Positions 1 to 7,446 of a stretch of DNA of 64,000 nucleotides are shown in pieces. The DNA lies in assembly GCA_039808985.1 (NCBI GenBank), contig JBDHUC010000005.1, forward strand, positions 22,554-86,553. The letters run 5' to 3'. The translations under genes and the position numbers were made by a program. Each line of letters begins with the position of its first letter. Within the stretch, counting starts at the first letter, position 1. The stretch comes from SXRF01 sp039808985. GTDB lineage: Bacteria; Pseudomonadota; Alphaproteobacteria; Rickettsiales; SXRF01. The notes beneath the pieces are model-generated. The model was not told the origin of the DNA. It saw only the letters and a program-made list of their open reading frames with translations, and did not search any database.

Positions 1-1237
1 AATCCTTGCGCATGGATTCCGCTGTTTCAGCAAGGTAAGCGGCTATACTCGCTGCAAATTTTTTCTCATCAGGGCTTTTTATACGGTCCATATTTTTTAG
101 AATGGATCCGGCCATGTCGTTGCTATCACCGGCAATTGCCAGGCCCTTAGTGTCGGGGCGGCAGTCATGGGTTCGCAGGTGAAAATCGGCTCCATTGGAG
201 CTTTTTCCCTTTTCTATTAATGGATCACGGCTATCTCCAGTTCTCAAGGTTATTACCGGGATGCCCAGGGCTTCATCAACGTTGCCGTTCGACTTATCTA
301 AAGTAGAGATAAAATTTTTAATATCACCGATAATTATATATTTATTATGATGCTCATCTTTATTGAAGATCGGCCTTAATAGCTGGGAATCCCGTATATC
401 ATCAGTCAGTATGAAATTATTTCTCGCAATGGCATGCTGCTGCGCCGGTAACGATCTGGAACCATTATCCTGTAATATACTGTTAATGGCCTCCAGGGAT
501 ACATTGTTTTCCTTGGCGCTTAATACCAGGCTTGCGATGTTCATACTCTCTTTGTAGGCAGCGTATTCCTTAGAAGAGCTTGGCGTCTTTTCCATATTGA
601 TGGAAATATCGGCTATTATATTTTTAACCTGATCCTTGGAGAGTTTATTTAAAGTTTCTATATCATCGGGATTCCCTACAACATATACAACGCCAACACC
701 TTTGTCATGAAAGTGCTTCATATTCTTTGTGACCAGTGCAATTTCGGCGCTATTATCACCCACACCAGCAAACGCAAGCCCATTGTTCTTGCCAAGTAGC
801 TGGTTAAATAATTCCTCCTGCGTTTTTGTGTCTGGGTCTATGTCCGTTTTTTTTCCTGCTTTGGCGGTTATATAATCCCTGCTGAATATTTTGTTAATTT
901 GTTCCGTATCATAGACCTCTTTATGGTAATCATTGTGTTCTTCCTTCCATTTTGCAAATTTCTCCTTTGCCTTATCCATAATCAGGCCATAATCGGATTG
1001 GTTTATTCTGCTGCTTAATTCTCCTATTTTAGCATTATAATTTTCTTCCGCTTTGGAGAAATCAGCGCTTCTTATGAAATTACCTTTTCCAGCGCTCCTA
1101 TTTATGTCAGCAAAATCATTGAAAAGTTCGATTCTGGCATTAAATATCATATCAACCGCCTCGTCAGTAGTCAGTGGATTTGACCCCCCTGGCTGAAGGC
1201 TGGATATGTTAGTTTTTGATTCATTTCCCTTGGCCAT
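1..1237 (-). CDS. Hypothetical protein, 5' part only (runs off the left edge)
   Basis: An open frame of about 412 residues begins at an ATG preceded by a clear AAGGAG ribosome binding site and has no stop before the window edge, so the C-terminus is missing. I do not recognise the family. There is no signal peptide or membrane segment. The first 170 residues are charged and probably helical. Two short glycine/aspartate motifs, AGVGDNSAEIAL and IAGDSNDMAGSIL, lie roughly 210 residues apart and look alike. Between them are hydrophobic strands such as GVGVVYVVG and NKYIIIGDI, which suggests an alpha/beta domain, possibly duplicated. The gene lies downstream of tyrA on the same strand with a 99-base gap, so it is probably transcribed on its own. 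An effector-like or accessory role is only a guess. Confidence 0.75.
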   Translation of the reverse strand, partial: MAKGNESKTNISSLQPGGSNPLTTDEAVDMIFNARIELFNDFADINRSAGKGNFIRSADFSKAEENYNAKIGELSSRINQSDYGLIMDKAKEKFAKWKEEHNDYHKEVYDTEQINKIFSRDYITAKAGKKTDIDPDTKTQEELFNQLLGKNNGLAFAGVGDNSAEIALVTKNMKHFHDKGVGVVYVVGNPDDIETLNKLSKDQVKNIIADISINMEKTPSSSKEYAAYKESMNIASLVLSAKENNVSLEAINSILQDNGSRSLPAQQHAIARNNFILTDDIRDSQLLRPIFNKDEHHNKYIIIGDIKNFISTLDKSNGNVDEALGIPVITLRTGDSRDPLIEKGKSSNGADFHLRTHDCRPDTKGLAIAGDSNDMAGSILKNMDRIKSPDEKKFAASIAAYLAETAESMRKD

Positions 1238-1336
1238 TTTTCTGCTCCTTGCATTGTTCCTGTTAAGGCATCTGCATACGATTATAGCGTATTAGTTGCT
1301 TAGAAATATATTACAGTTTTATGAATATTAATAATT

Positions 1337-2425
1337 TCAGGCCTGTTTTGTCCTGTCGTTTGCCAGTGCGCTACGGAACATTTTAAGGCGAATCAGGAAC
1401 TTATCCAGTATTTTCTCGACCAGCTTATATTGCGCGGAGATTTGCTCTATATCAGCTTCCGGCGGGATCAGGGCAGGGGCGGAGAGATCGGCAAAGCCGG
1501 TTCCGGCGTAGCGCGCGAAGGGAATCCCGGCGTTTTTCTCGGCTTCCATGACGGTTGTCACCAGGCAGGAAGCCACAATGCGCGGGAACAGCACAGTATA
1601 GGCAAGCTGCTCATCGCTTTTGCTTTCTTCTCCGGCAGGTGCGGACTGAAGCTCCTTGTGGACATGGGTTATTACGTCTATATAGCGGTCAAGCCCCTTC
1701 AGCAGGTTTTCCTTATTCAACTCAAAAATTTCTGCCCATAGCCCGGGGTCAGAACCGCTTATGCGCAGGAATGTTTTATATAGTGGGCTGATGTCGGTTT
1801 TTGTGAAATAGCTTCCCAGCGGTTGTTCGAGGCAGAAAGCTATGAGCTGCGGCAGGTGCGACATGTAGCCATATATCAGGTCATGCGTGGCGGCTGGCAT
1901 TCCTTCAAGCTTTGCGCCCATGCCCTCCCAGAAAAGGCTAAGTTTTTTGGCGATTTCATCAGGCGGCGGTTCATTCGGGGTTATTATTATGCGTTTGCGT
2001 GTGAAAAGGTCGCTGCGCCCGGCATGTATCCCGGTTTTTTCGCCGCCTGCTATCGGGTGCGCGGGGATAAATATTGCATGCGGCGGCAGGTGAGGGGCTA
2101 TCGCTTCCATCGCGGCCTGTTTTACTGAAGAAATATCCATAACAATAGTGCCGTTTTTCAGGTGTGGCGCTATTGCCTGCGCTATTTCAGGCAGGGTTGA
2201 TATAGGTGTTGCTATTATTACAAGGTCGCTGTTTTCCACTGCACTTTTCAGGTCGGGCGCGGCAGTGTCGATGAATTTTTCCTTGCGCGCGAAGGCTGTG
2301 GAAATCTCGTTGCTATCGTAGCCTGCTATGCTGGCGGCGAGTTTTTTTTCATGCGCGGCGCGGGCGATGGAACTGCCAATTAAGCCAAGGCCTATAACTG
2401 TGATGCGGGGGAAGATATGGGTCAT
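1337..2425 (-). CDS. tyrA: Prephenate/arogenate dehydrogenase
   Basis: Oxidative decarboxylation of prephenate or arogenate with NAD(P), the committed step to tyrosine, in the cytosol. The N-terminal Rossmann motif is G12-x-G14-xx-G17 (GLGLIGSS). The conserved DISSVK motif is at about 97-102, and the catalytic histidine is H123 in PAHPIAGGEKTG. At 362 residues it is longer than many TyrA/TyrC proteins because of an extended helical C-terminal domain; no ACT domain is evident. It is last in a minus-strand set with chorismate mutase and hisC, a common alphaproteobacterial arrangement. Its 5' end, including the start codon, is part of a 67-bp direct duplication in the hisC-tyrA gap. Whether the substrate is prephenate or arogenate cannot be read from the sequence. 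Confidence 0.92.
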   Translation of the reverse strand: MTHIFPRITVIGLGLIGSSIARAAHEKKLAASIAGYDSNEISTAFARKEKFIDTAAPDLKSAVENSDLVIIATPISTLPEIAQAIAPHLKNGTIVMDISSVKQAAMEAIAPHLPPHAIFIPAHPIAGGEKTGIHAGRSDLFTRKRIIITPNEPPPDEIAKKLSLFWEGMGAKLEGMPAATHDLIYGYMSHLPQLIAFCLEQPLGSYFTKTDISPLYKTFLRISGSDPGLWAEIFELNKENLLKGLDRYIDVITHVHKELQSAPAGEESKSDEQLAYTVLFPRIVASCLVTTVMEAEKNAGIPFARYAGTGFADLSAPALIPPEADIEQISAQYKLVEKILDKFLIRLKMFRSALANDRTKQA

Positions 2426-2466
2426 AGGTTACGGGACTCGAGGTTCGGGATTGGAGATTCGGTCAT
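2400..2466. repeat. Direct repeat copy 1 overlapping the tyrA start
   Basis: A 67-base stretch covering the first codons of tyrA and the bases before them recurs 126 bases away at 2526-2592 with only a few mismatches. This copy contains the functional start codon. The outer part is low-complexity sequence built from GGGATT/GATTCGG units, also seen at 34834-34874 and inside kdpA. Confidence 0.9.
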
Positions 2467-2525
2467 ATTACTCTAGATCCCCGCGCAAGGTGTGTATGAC
2501 GAAGGATTGCAAGGCGGGGATGATA
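2467..2525. repeat. Palindromic repeat between the two direct copies
   Basis: The spacer carries CTAGATCCCCGC near its left end and GGCGGGGATGA near its right end, so it can fold back. It matches the GATCCCCGC / GCGGGGATGA family found at 18601, 39179 and 60329. It appears to have been placed between the two copies of the tyrA 5' end. Confidence 0.65.
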
Positions 2526-2592
2526 GTGATGCGGGGGAAGATATGGGTCATAGATTACGGGGTTGGAGGTTCGGGATTGGGGATTTGGTCAT
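2526..2592. repeat. Direct repeat copy 2 (dead copy of the tyrA 5' end)
   Basis: Second copy of the 67-base unit. It contains an untranslated relic of the tyrA start region, and its last bases supply the hisC stop codon (2589-2591). The hisC C-terminus therefore lies against the edge of the duplicated segment. Confidence 0.9.
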
Positions 2593-3671
2593 CGCAAAAA
2601 TTCTTTCAGGGCGGCTATAACGGCGCGGTTGTCTTCTTCCAGGCCGATGGAGATGCGCAGGCAATCAGGCAGGCCGTAATTGGCGACTTCGCGCACAATA
2701 AGCCCACGCTCCATAAGGAAGGCATTGGCATTGGAGGATGAGTGTCTGCCGCCTGGAAATTCTACAAGCAGGAAGTTGCCGATGCTGGGATAGGGTTTCA
2801 GCCCAAGCTTTTTAAGCTCGGCGTCCATCCATACCAGCCATTTATTGTTAAAATCCTGCGCGGTTTTTGTGAATCCTGTGTCGCGCACAGCGGCTGTGGC
2901 TGCCATTATTGCAGGGGTTGAAACGTTGAATGGGCCACGGATGCGGTTTATGACATCGCAGATGGAAGCAGGGGCATGCATCCAGCCTATGCGAAGCGAT
3001 GGCAGGCCGTAAATCTTGGAAAATGTGCGCAGCATAACGGTGTTCTCACTGCCTGATACCAGCTCGCTGCCGTCGGTATAGTCATCTTGTGTTGAGTATT
3101 CCGTATAGGCGCCGTCGATGGCGAGGATAATATTTTCCGGTAAGCCAGCGCGCAGGCGTTTCATTTCGGATACGGAAATATATGAGCCGGTGGGGTTGTT
3201 GGGATTGGCGATAAAAACTATTTTTGTTTTTTTTGTGACATGCGCGAGTATGGCATCGACATCGGTGGTCAAGTTTTTCTCAGGGGCGGAGATTACTTTT
3301 GCGCCTACTGACTGCGCGTATATCTTATACATGAGGAAGCCATGCTCGCTGATGAGAACCTCATCGCCAGCACTTACATATGCATGTACCAGCAGGCCGA
3401 TAAGCTCGTCAGAGCCCGCGCCGCAGATTATATTTTCCGGCGGGAGTTTATAAACTTCGCCTATGGCCTCGCGGAGTTTCTGCGCGCTACCATCGGGGTA
3501 GCGGTGCAGGTTTTTTGCCGCTTCCTGATAGGCTGCTATTGCCAGCGGACTTGGCCCCAGCGGGGTTTCGTTGGATGAAAGCTTTACCACTTTTACGCCG
3601 GGCCTGGCAGATGATTTCCCGCCGACATATGGCGCAATTTCTAAAATTCCCTGGTTTGGTGTTGGTTTCAT
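2589..3671 (-). CDS. hisC: Histidinol-phosphate / aromatic aminotransferase
   Basis: PLP-dependent class I/II aminotransferase of 360 residues, the usual HisC length. It shows NPNNPTG at 156-162, the PLP-ring aspartate D186 in AIDGAYTEY, the Schiff-base lysine K219 in TFSKIYGLPSLRIGW, and a C-terminal RISIG arginine. HisC makes histidinol phosphate from imidazole acetol phosphate. In alphaproteobacteria the copy between chorismate mutase and tyrA often also transaminates prephenate or aromatic keto acids; this context supports such dual use but does not prove it. It starts 12 bases downstream of the chorismate mutase stop, so the two are co-transcribed. The stop codon lies in the repeat shared with tyrA. 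Confidence 0.92.
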   Translation of the reverse strand: MKPTPNQGILEIAPYVGGKSSARPGVKVVKLSSNETPLGPSPLAIAAYQEAAKNLHRYPDGSAQKLREAIGEVYKLPPENIICGAGSDELIGLLVHAYVSAGDEVLISEHGFLMYKIYAQSVGAKVISAPEKNLTTDVDAILAHVTKKTKIVFIANPNNPTGSYISVSEMKRLRAGLPENIILAIDGAYTEYSTQDDYTDGSELVSGSENTVMLRTFSKIYGLPSLRIGWMHAPASICDVINRIRGPFNVSTPAIMAATAAVRDTGFTKTAQDFNNKWLVWMDAELKKLGLKPYPSIGNFLLVEFPGGRHSSSNANAFLMERGLIVREVANYGLPDCLRISIGLEEDNRAVIAALKEFLR

Positions 3672-3683
3672 AATGATATTATT

Positions 3684-4577
3684 TCAGGTGTTCTGTGAGT
3701 TGGCGAGGGTAATGGGACGGGCGTAAGCACCCAGATAGTGGATACTTAAAATCGCGTTTCCGGCAGCAGCGCGGAAGGCAGTAAATGACTCATCCTGCGG
3801 GGTGATGAAGCCTTTTATCTCGATAAGGTGGTGGCGGCTGGCGGGACTTAAATTAGCGATGTTTATCCATGTCGCTTCCAGCCTGCTGGCGATGAGGGCG
3901 GTTTGCAGGCGGTGCTGGCTGCAATTGGCATCGGCCTCGATCACTACCAGCGACATATCATCGCCGGAAGGCTCGGGTATTAATTTGGCTATGGCCAGCG
4001 CTGACGGGATGTCCTTGCCGGGTACATCGGTGTAAACAAATGGCACATGCGCAAAGATTTTTGGTACGTTCTCACCCTGCTGCATGAGGGCTGTCCACCA
4101 GTTGCTGTTATCCGCGCTGCGCAGGAATGGCACTATCCCGACTGAGGCTTTATCGTCTATCACATCGCCCAGTACGCGCTTTATGTGGGGTTGCCTGGTT
4201 ATCGGCAGGTTGGAGCCGAAATATTCCCGCGCCAGCCAGTAGAGGCTGTTTTCTTTCTCATCGGAAAATACCGAAAGGGTCAGCCTTGATTCAACCCCGG
4301 TGGACGCGCCTATTATTATACGCCAGATAGCACCCGCTGCGCTGGCCGGGAAATCGGTAGGGCGGAATTCCCCGATTATGCGGCGCACCATTTCGGCTTC
4401 GCGCCCGGAACGGATGGGGCAGGGAATGGTGTTCGCGCTTTTGAGCTCGCCTACCTGTTTTACAATGCCTATGCGCTCGATGAGCAGCTTGATTATATTA
4501 TTGTCAATATCGTCGATATTGGCGCGGAATTTTGCCAGCTTCTGGCTGTTTTCCGGTGTGTCGGGGCTGTCAGTCAT
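3684..4577 (-). CDS. Chorismate mutase (AroQ type) with C-terminal extension
   Basis: Residues 15-95 form an AroQ all-helical chorismate mutase domain, with the spaced residues R18 in FRANIDDIDN, R35, K40, K46 and E60 in RSGREAEMV. It converts chorismate to prephenate. The remaining 200 residues are a second domain seen in alphaproteobacterial CM proteins encoded before hisC-tyrA; I see no clear prephenate dehydratase TRF motif, so the domain is left unnamed. The ATG giving MTDSPDTPEN is preferred over an in-frame ATG 22 codons upstream, because the extra residues look non-native. A metX gene is divergent, so the 180-base gap should hold promoters for both directions. Confidence 0.82.
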   Translation of the reverse strand: MTDSPDTPENSQKLAKFRANIDDIDNNIIKLLIERIGIVKQVGELKSANTIPCPIRSGREAEMVRRIIGEFRPTDFPASAAGAIWRIIIGASTGVESRLTLSVFSDEKENSLYWLAREYFGSNLPITRQPHIKRVLGDVIDDKASVGIVPFLRSADNSNWWTALMQQGENVPKIFAHVPFVYTDVPGKDIPSALAIAKLIPEPSGDDMSLVVIEADANCSQHRLQTALIASRLEATWINIANLSPASRHHLIEIKGFITPQDESFTAFRAAAGNAILSIHYLGAYARPITLANSQNT

Positions 4578-4667
4578 ATGTAAGGTTCTTAAATAATTTT
4601 TATTGTAAACCCAGAACCTAGCGAAGCAATGCGACTTAGGCAAGCAGGATTCGGATAACTGTATTAT

Positions 4668-4711
4668 TCTCCCTCATCCTAACTTTTTCCCAGAGGGAGA
4701 AGGGATTTATT
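4668..4711. repeat. Palindrome of the CTCCC-AGAGGGAG family
   Basis: Short hairpin TTCTCCCTCATCC ... CCCAGAGGGAGAAGGGATTT in the divergent gap between chorismate mutase and metX. Other members are at 11601, in thiL (22345) and in triplicate in the pyrE tail (56186-56300). Confidence 0.7.
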
Positions 4712-4757
4712 GGTGACAACTCCCTTGACCATACAGCATAAAATATAGTAAAGATAA

Positions 4758-5906
4758 ATGCTTATGGCGAAATCAAAGTTCGGTGCGAATTACAGGGAAG
4801 TGGAAGTTGGCGAGATCGTGAGTATCGCACGCGATAAGCCACTTAAGCTTGAATGTGGCGCTGAAGTTTCCAATATCCCGATGGCATACCAGACCTATGG
4901 GAAATTAAATGCAGCAAAAGATAATGTGGTGCTGGTCTGCCATGCGCTCACCGGCGACCAGTATGTGTGTGGCACCCACCCTGTTACCGGCAAGGAAGGC
5001 TGGTGGGACAGGATGGTTGGGCCTGGAAAACCAATCGACACAGACCGGTTTTTTGTAATTTGCTCGAATATTATCGGCGGTTGTATGGGGTCGTTCGGCC
5101 CGAAGGAAATCAATCCACTGACTGAAAAACCATATGGGCTGGCATTCCCGTTCATAACTATCGAGGATATGGTGAAAGCGCAGGCTATGCTGCTTGATGA
5201 GCTGGGAGTTGGCAGGATATTCTGCGTTATCGGCGGGTCGATGGGGGGGATGCAGGCGCTGGAATGGGCAAGACGTTTTCCTGAACGTATTTCCTCGGTG
5301 ATGCCGATTGCGACCTCAACGCGGCAATCAGCGCAGAATATAGCTTTCCATGAAATTGGCAGGCAGGCAATAATGGCCGATCCGGACTGGCGCGATGGCG
5401 ATTATATCGCAAGCCGGACCTACCCATCGAAGGGGCTTGCGGTTGCGCGTATGGCAGCGCATGTGACCTATCTATCGGAGAGCATGTTGCAGGAAAAATT
5501 TGGCCGTAATCTGCAAAATGGCGAGGAATTCACCTATGGTTTTGGCGCTGATTTCAGAATTGAAAGCTATTTGCGCCATCAGGGGGCCAGCTTTGTTGAG
5601 CGTTTTGACGCTAACTCATATCTGTACCTTACCCGTGCCGCCAGCTATTTTGACCTGACGCGTGGCGGAACCCGTAAGCTTACCGATGTTTACGCCGGGA
5701 CGAATATACGCTTCTGCGTGGTGTCTTTCACCAGCGACTGGCTCTATTCATCGGTTGAGAGCCGAAACCTGGTGCGCGCGCTGAATGCCGTTGCCGCAAA
5801 TGTGAGCTTTACCGAAATCGAAAGCGATAAAGGCCATGACTCTTTCCTGCTGGATATTCCTGAATTTGATAATGTGGTGCGGGGGTTCCTGGCGGGGTCG
5901 ATATAG
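4758..5906 (+). CDS. metX: Homoserine O-acetyltransferase (or O-succinyltransferase)
   Basis: Alpha/beta-hydrolase-fold acyltransferase of 382 residues that acylates homoserine in methionine synthesis. The nucleophile elbow is GGSMGGMQ with S161. The other triad members are D327 (TSDWLYSS) and H360 (DKGHDSFLLD). MetX enzymes use acetyl-CoA or succinyl-CoA and sequence alone does not decide which. The usual partner gene metW lies 720 bases downstream, separated by a vapBC pair. An alternative ATG two codons in is equally possible as start. I looked for a SAM-II type riboswitch in the leader and found none that I could recognise. Confidence 0.95.
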   Translation: MLMAKSKFGANYREVEVGEIVSIARDKPLKLECGAEVSNIPMAYQTYGKLNAAKDNVVLVCHALTGDQYVCGTHPVTGKEGWWDRMVGPGKPIDTDRFFVICSNIIGGCMGSFGPKEINPLTEKPYGLAFPFITIEDMVKAQAMLLDELGVGRIFCVIGGSMGGMQALEWARRFPERISSVMPIATSTRQSAQNIAFHEIGRQAIMADPDWRDGDYIASRTYPSKGLAVARMAAHVTYLSESMLQEKFGRNLQNGEEFTYGFGADFRIESYLRHQGASFVERFDANSYLYLTRAASYFDLTRGGTRKLTDVYAGTNIRFCVVSFTSDWLYSSVESRNLVRALNAVAANVSFTEIESDKGHDSFLLDIPEFDNVVRGFLAGSI

Positions 5907-5989
5907 ATTTAAAAAGGTGATTGATTTGCGCGCAAAAAGTATATATTATTAGTATATATTTAGTGGTAGGTGGTAAGTGGTTGGGGGGT

Positions 5990-6232
5990 ATGAAGGAAAT
6001 TATAACAGCTAAATTATTTAAGAATGGTAATTCGCAGGCTGTGCGCCTCCCTAAGGAGTTCCGCTTTGAAGGCGATGAGGTGCTTATCCGCCGCGAAGGC
6101 AGGAAGGTTATTATTGAGCCGAAGAAGAAAAAAGGAAAATGGCACAGTTTTTTTGCCGATAATACTGTGGTTCCTGATGATTTTCTTGCTGATAGGGGCG
6201 ATGTGCCGCCGCAAAAACGGGATTTGTTTTAA
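5990..6232 (+). CDS. vapB: VapB-type antitoxin (AbrB/SpoVT fold)
   Basis: 80-residue protein with the swapped-hairpin DNA-binding motif AKLFKNGNSQAVRLPKEFRF at the N-terminus, followed by EGDEVLIRREGRKVIIEP. The C-terminal tail, with SFFADN and VPDDFLADR, is the part that in VapB proteins wraps the toxin. The ATG before KEIITAKL is chosen over an upstream in-frame start because it gives the standard VapB N-terminus. It overlaps vapC by one base (TAATG), implying translational coupling. VapBC complexes normally repress their own promoter; an AT-rich tract just upstream (5938-5965) is a plausible operator/promoter region. Confidence 0.9.
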   Translation: MKEIITAKLFKNGNSQAVRLPKEFRFEGDEVLIRREGRKVIIEPKKKKGKWHSFFADNTVVPDDFLADRGDVPPQKRDLF

Positions 6233-6627
6233 TGTATATGCTCGATACTGATATTTGCAGCTATATAATAAAAAACAGGCATGGTTATCTGGAAGAAATA
6301 CTTGATGGCCTGGATGATACGGAGGTGTGTGTTTCTGTAATTACACAGGCAGAATTATTATATGGCCTGGCAAAATATCCTGATAGGAAAAAACTACATA
6401 ATCTTGTTCGTAAATTTCTTAAAAATACTGTGATTATGGATTGGGATAGTTTGGCGGCTGAAGAATATGCCCATCTTCGGTCCTCACTAGAAAAAAAAGG
6501 CAAGCCCGGTGGAGATTTCGATATGATGATTGCTGCTCACGCCCTTAGCGTACGAGCAACATTGGTGAGTAATAATGTCAGGCACTTCACCAATGTGCCA
6601 AAACTTAAAACAGAAAATTGGGTATAA
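6232..6627 (+). CDS. vapC: VapC-type PIN-domain ribonuclease toxin
   Basis: 131-residue PIN domain with the acidic residues expected to hold Mg2+: D5 (MYMLDTDICS), E41 (ITQAELLYGL), D95 and D97 (GGDFDMMIAAHAL), plus the late strand ATLVSNNVRHF with N114. VapC toxins cleave tRNA or rRNA and are neutralised by the cognate VapB encoded just upstream. The reading frame is intact. Its stop overlaps the metW start by one base (TAATG), so metW translation now depends on the toxin message. Confidence 0.92.
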   Translation: MYMLDTDICSYIIKNRHGYLEEILDGLDDTEVCVSVITQAELLYGLAKYPDRKKLHNLVRKFLKNTVIMDWDSLAAEEYAHLRSSLEKKGKPGGDFDMMIAAHALSVRATLVSNNVRHFTNVPKLKTENWV

Positions 6628-7232
6628 TGAACGAACTGCGACCCGACCTTAGAGCTATTGCCAGCCTTATCTCGCCGTCATCGACACTTTTGGATGTTGG
6701 TTGCGGGGAAGGCGACCTGCTTTCATGGCTCAAAGAGGAAAAAAAAGTTTCGGGGCGGGGAATCGAGCTGTCGCAAAGCGGGGTGAACCGCTGTATCGCG
6801 CGGGGGCTTTCGGTTATCCAGGGGGATGCGGATATAGATCTCGAATATTACCCCGACAAGGGCTATGATTATGTGGTCCTCAGCCAGACCCTGCAGACGC
6901 TCAGGAAGCCACAGGAAGTCTTAAAGCAACTTGTGAGGATTTCACGCCATGCCATTGTTTCTGTTCCAAATTTTGGTCATTGGCGTAACCGCCTGTATCT
7001 GGCTGTTAACGGCAAGATGCCGGTTACTAAAAGCCTTGCCTTCCAGTGGTACGATACGCCAAATATTCATTTCTGTACCATAACAGATTTTGTTAAATTG
7101 TGTGAAAGTCTTGATTTATCAATAGAAAAAAGTATTTATGTGACTGAGGCCGGGGCTTCTTCCAGCCTGCTTAACAATAAGCATTTTGCAAATTTATTTG
7201 GCCAGCAGGGCATTTTTATGGTTAAATACTAA
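6627..7232 (+). CDS. metW: MetW, SAM-dependent methyltransferase-like methionine synthesis factor
   Basis: 201 residues with methyltransferase motif I at LLDVGCGEGDLL (21-32), IELSQSGVNRCIARG after it, and the MetW-typical VVLSQTLQTLRKPQEVL and VSVPNFGHWRNRLYL segments. MetW is encoded next to metX in proteobacteria and is needed for homoserine acylation. The start chosen gives MNELRPDL and overlaps the vapC stop by one base. An in-frame ATG three codons upstream lies inside vapC and is less likely. Confidence 0.92.
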   Translation: MNELRPDLRAIASLISPSSTLLDVGCGEGDLLSWLKEEKKVSGRGIELSQSGVNRCIARGLSVIQGDADIDLEYYPDKGYDYVVLSQTLQTLRKPQEVLKQLVRISRHAIVSVPNFGHWRNRLYLAVNGKMPVTKSLAFQWYDTPNIHFCTITDFVKLCESLDLSIEKSIYVTEAGASSSLLNNKHFANLFGQQGIFMVKY

Positions 7233-7335
7233 GCTGTAGACTTTGTTTAACCTTATGCTTCTGTCTTGCCTGTCAGGTGTTGGGATAAATAAAGGCCATA
7301 ATCCTTGTCATTTTGCATTATATTGTAGATTTTTA

Positions 7336-7362
7336 TTAAGTTCTTGTTAATCTTTTGTTAAC
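7336..7362 (+). promoter_or_regulatory. Triple TTAA array, candidate CtrA site
   Basis: Three TTAA half-sites start at 7336, 7347 and 7358, exactly 11 bases apart, and the last is TTAAC. The final pair is a perfect TTAA-N7-TTAAC, the known CtrA consensus of alphaproteobacteria. It lies about 85-110 bases upstream of the AsmA start. Binding is inferred, not shown. Confidence 0.55.
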
Positions 7363-7446
7363 TCAGGTATTAGTGAAATATTATTAATTTCGCGCTATAT
7401 TGGGATTTTATGAAAAAGTAAACCAGGCGGAACTATAGGATATATA

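Noticed and set aside
4644..4757. Possible SAM-II riboswitch before metX
   Set aside because: This leader is where alphaproteobacteria often have one, but I cannot find the conserved stems; the main structure is a dispersed palindrome.
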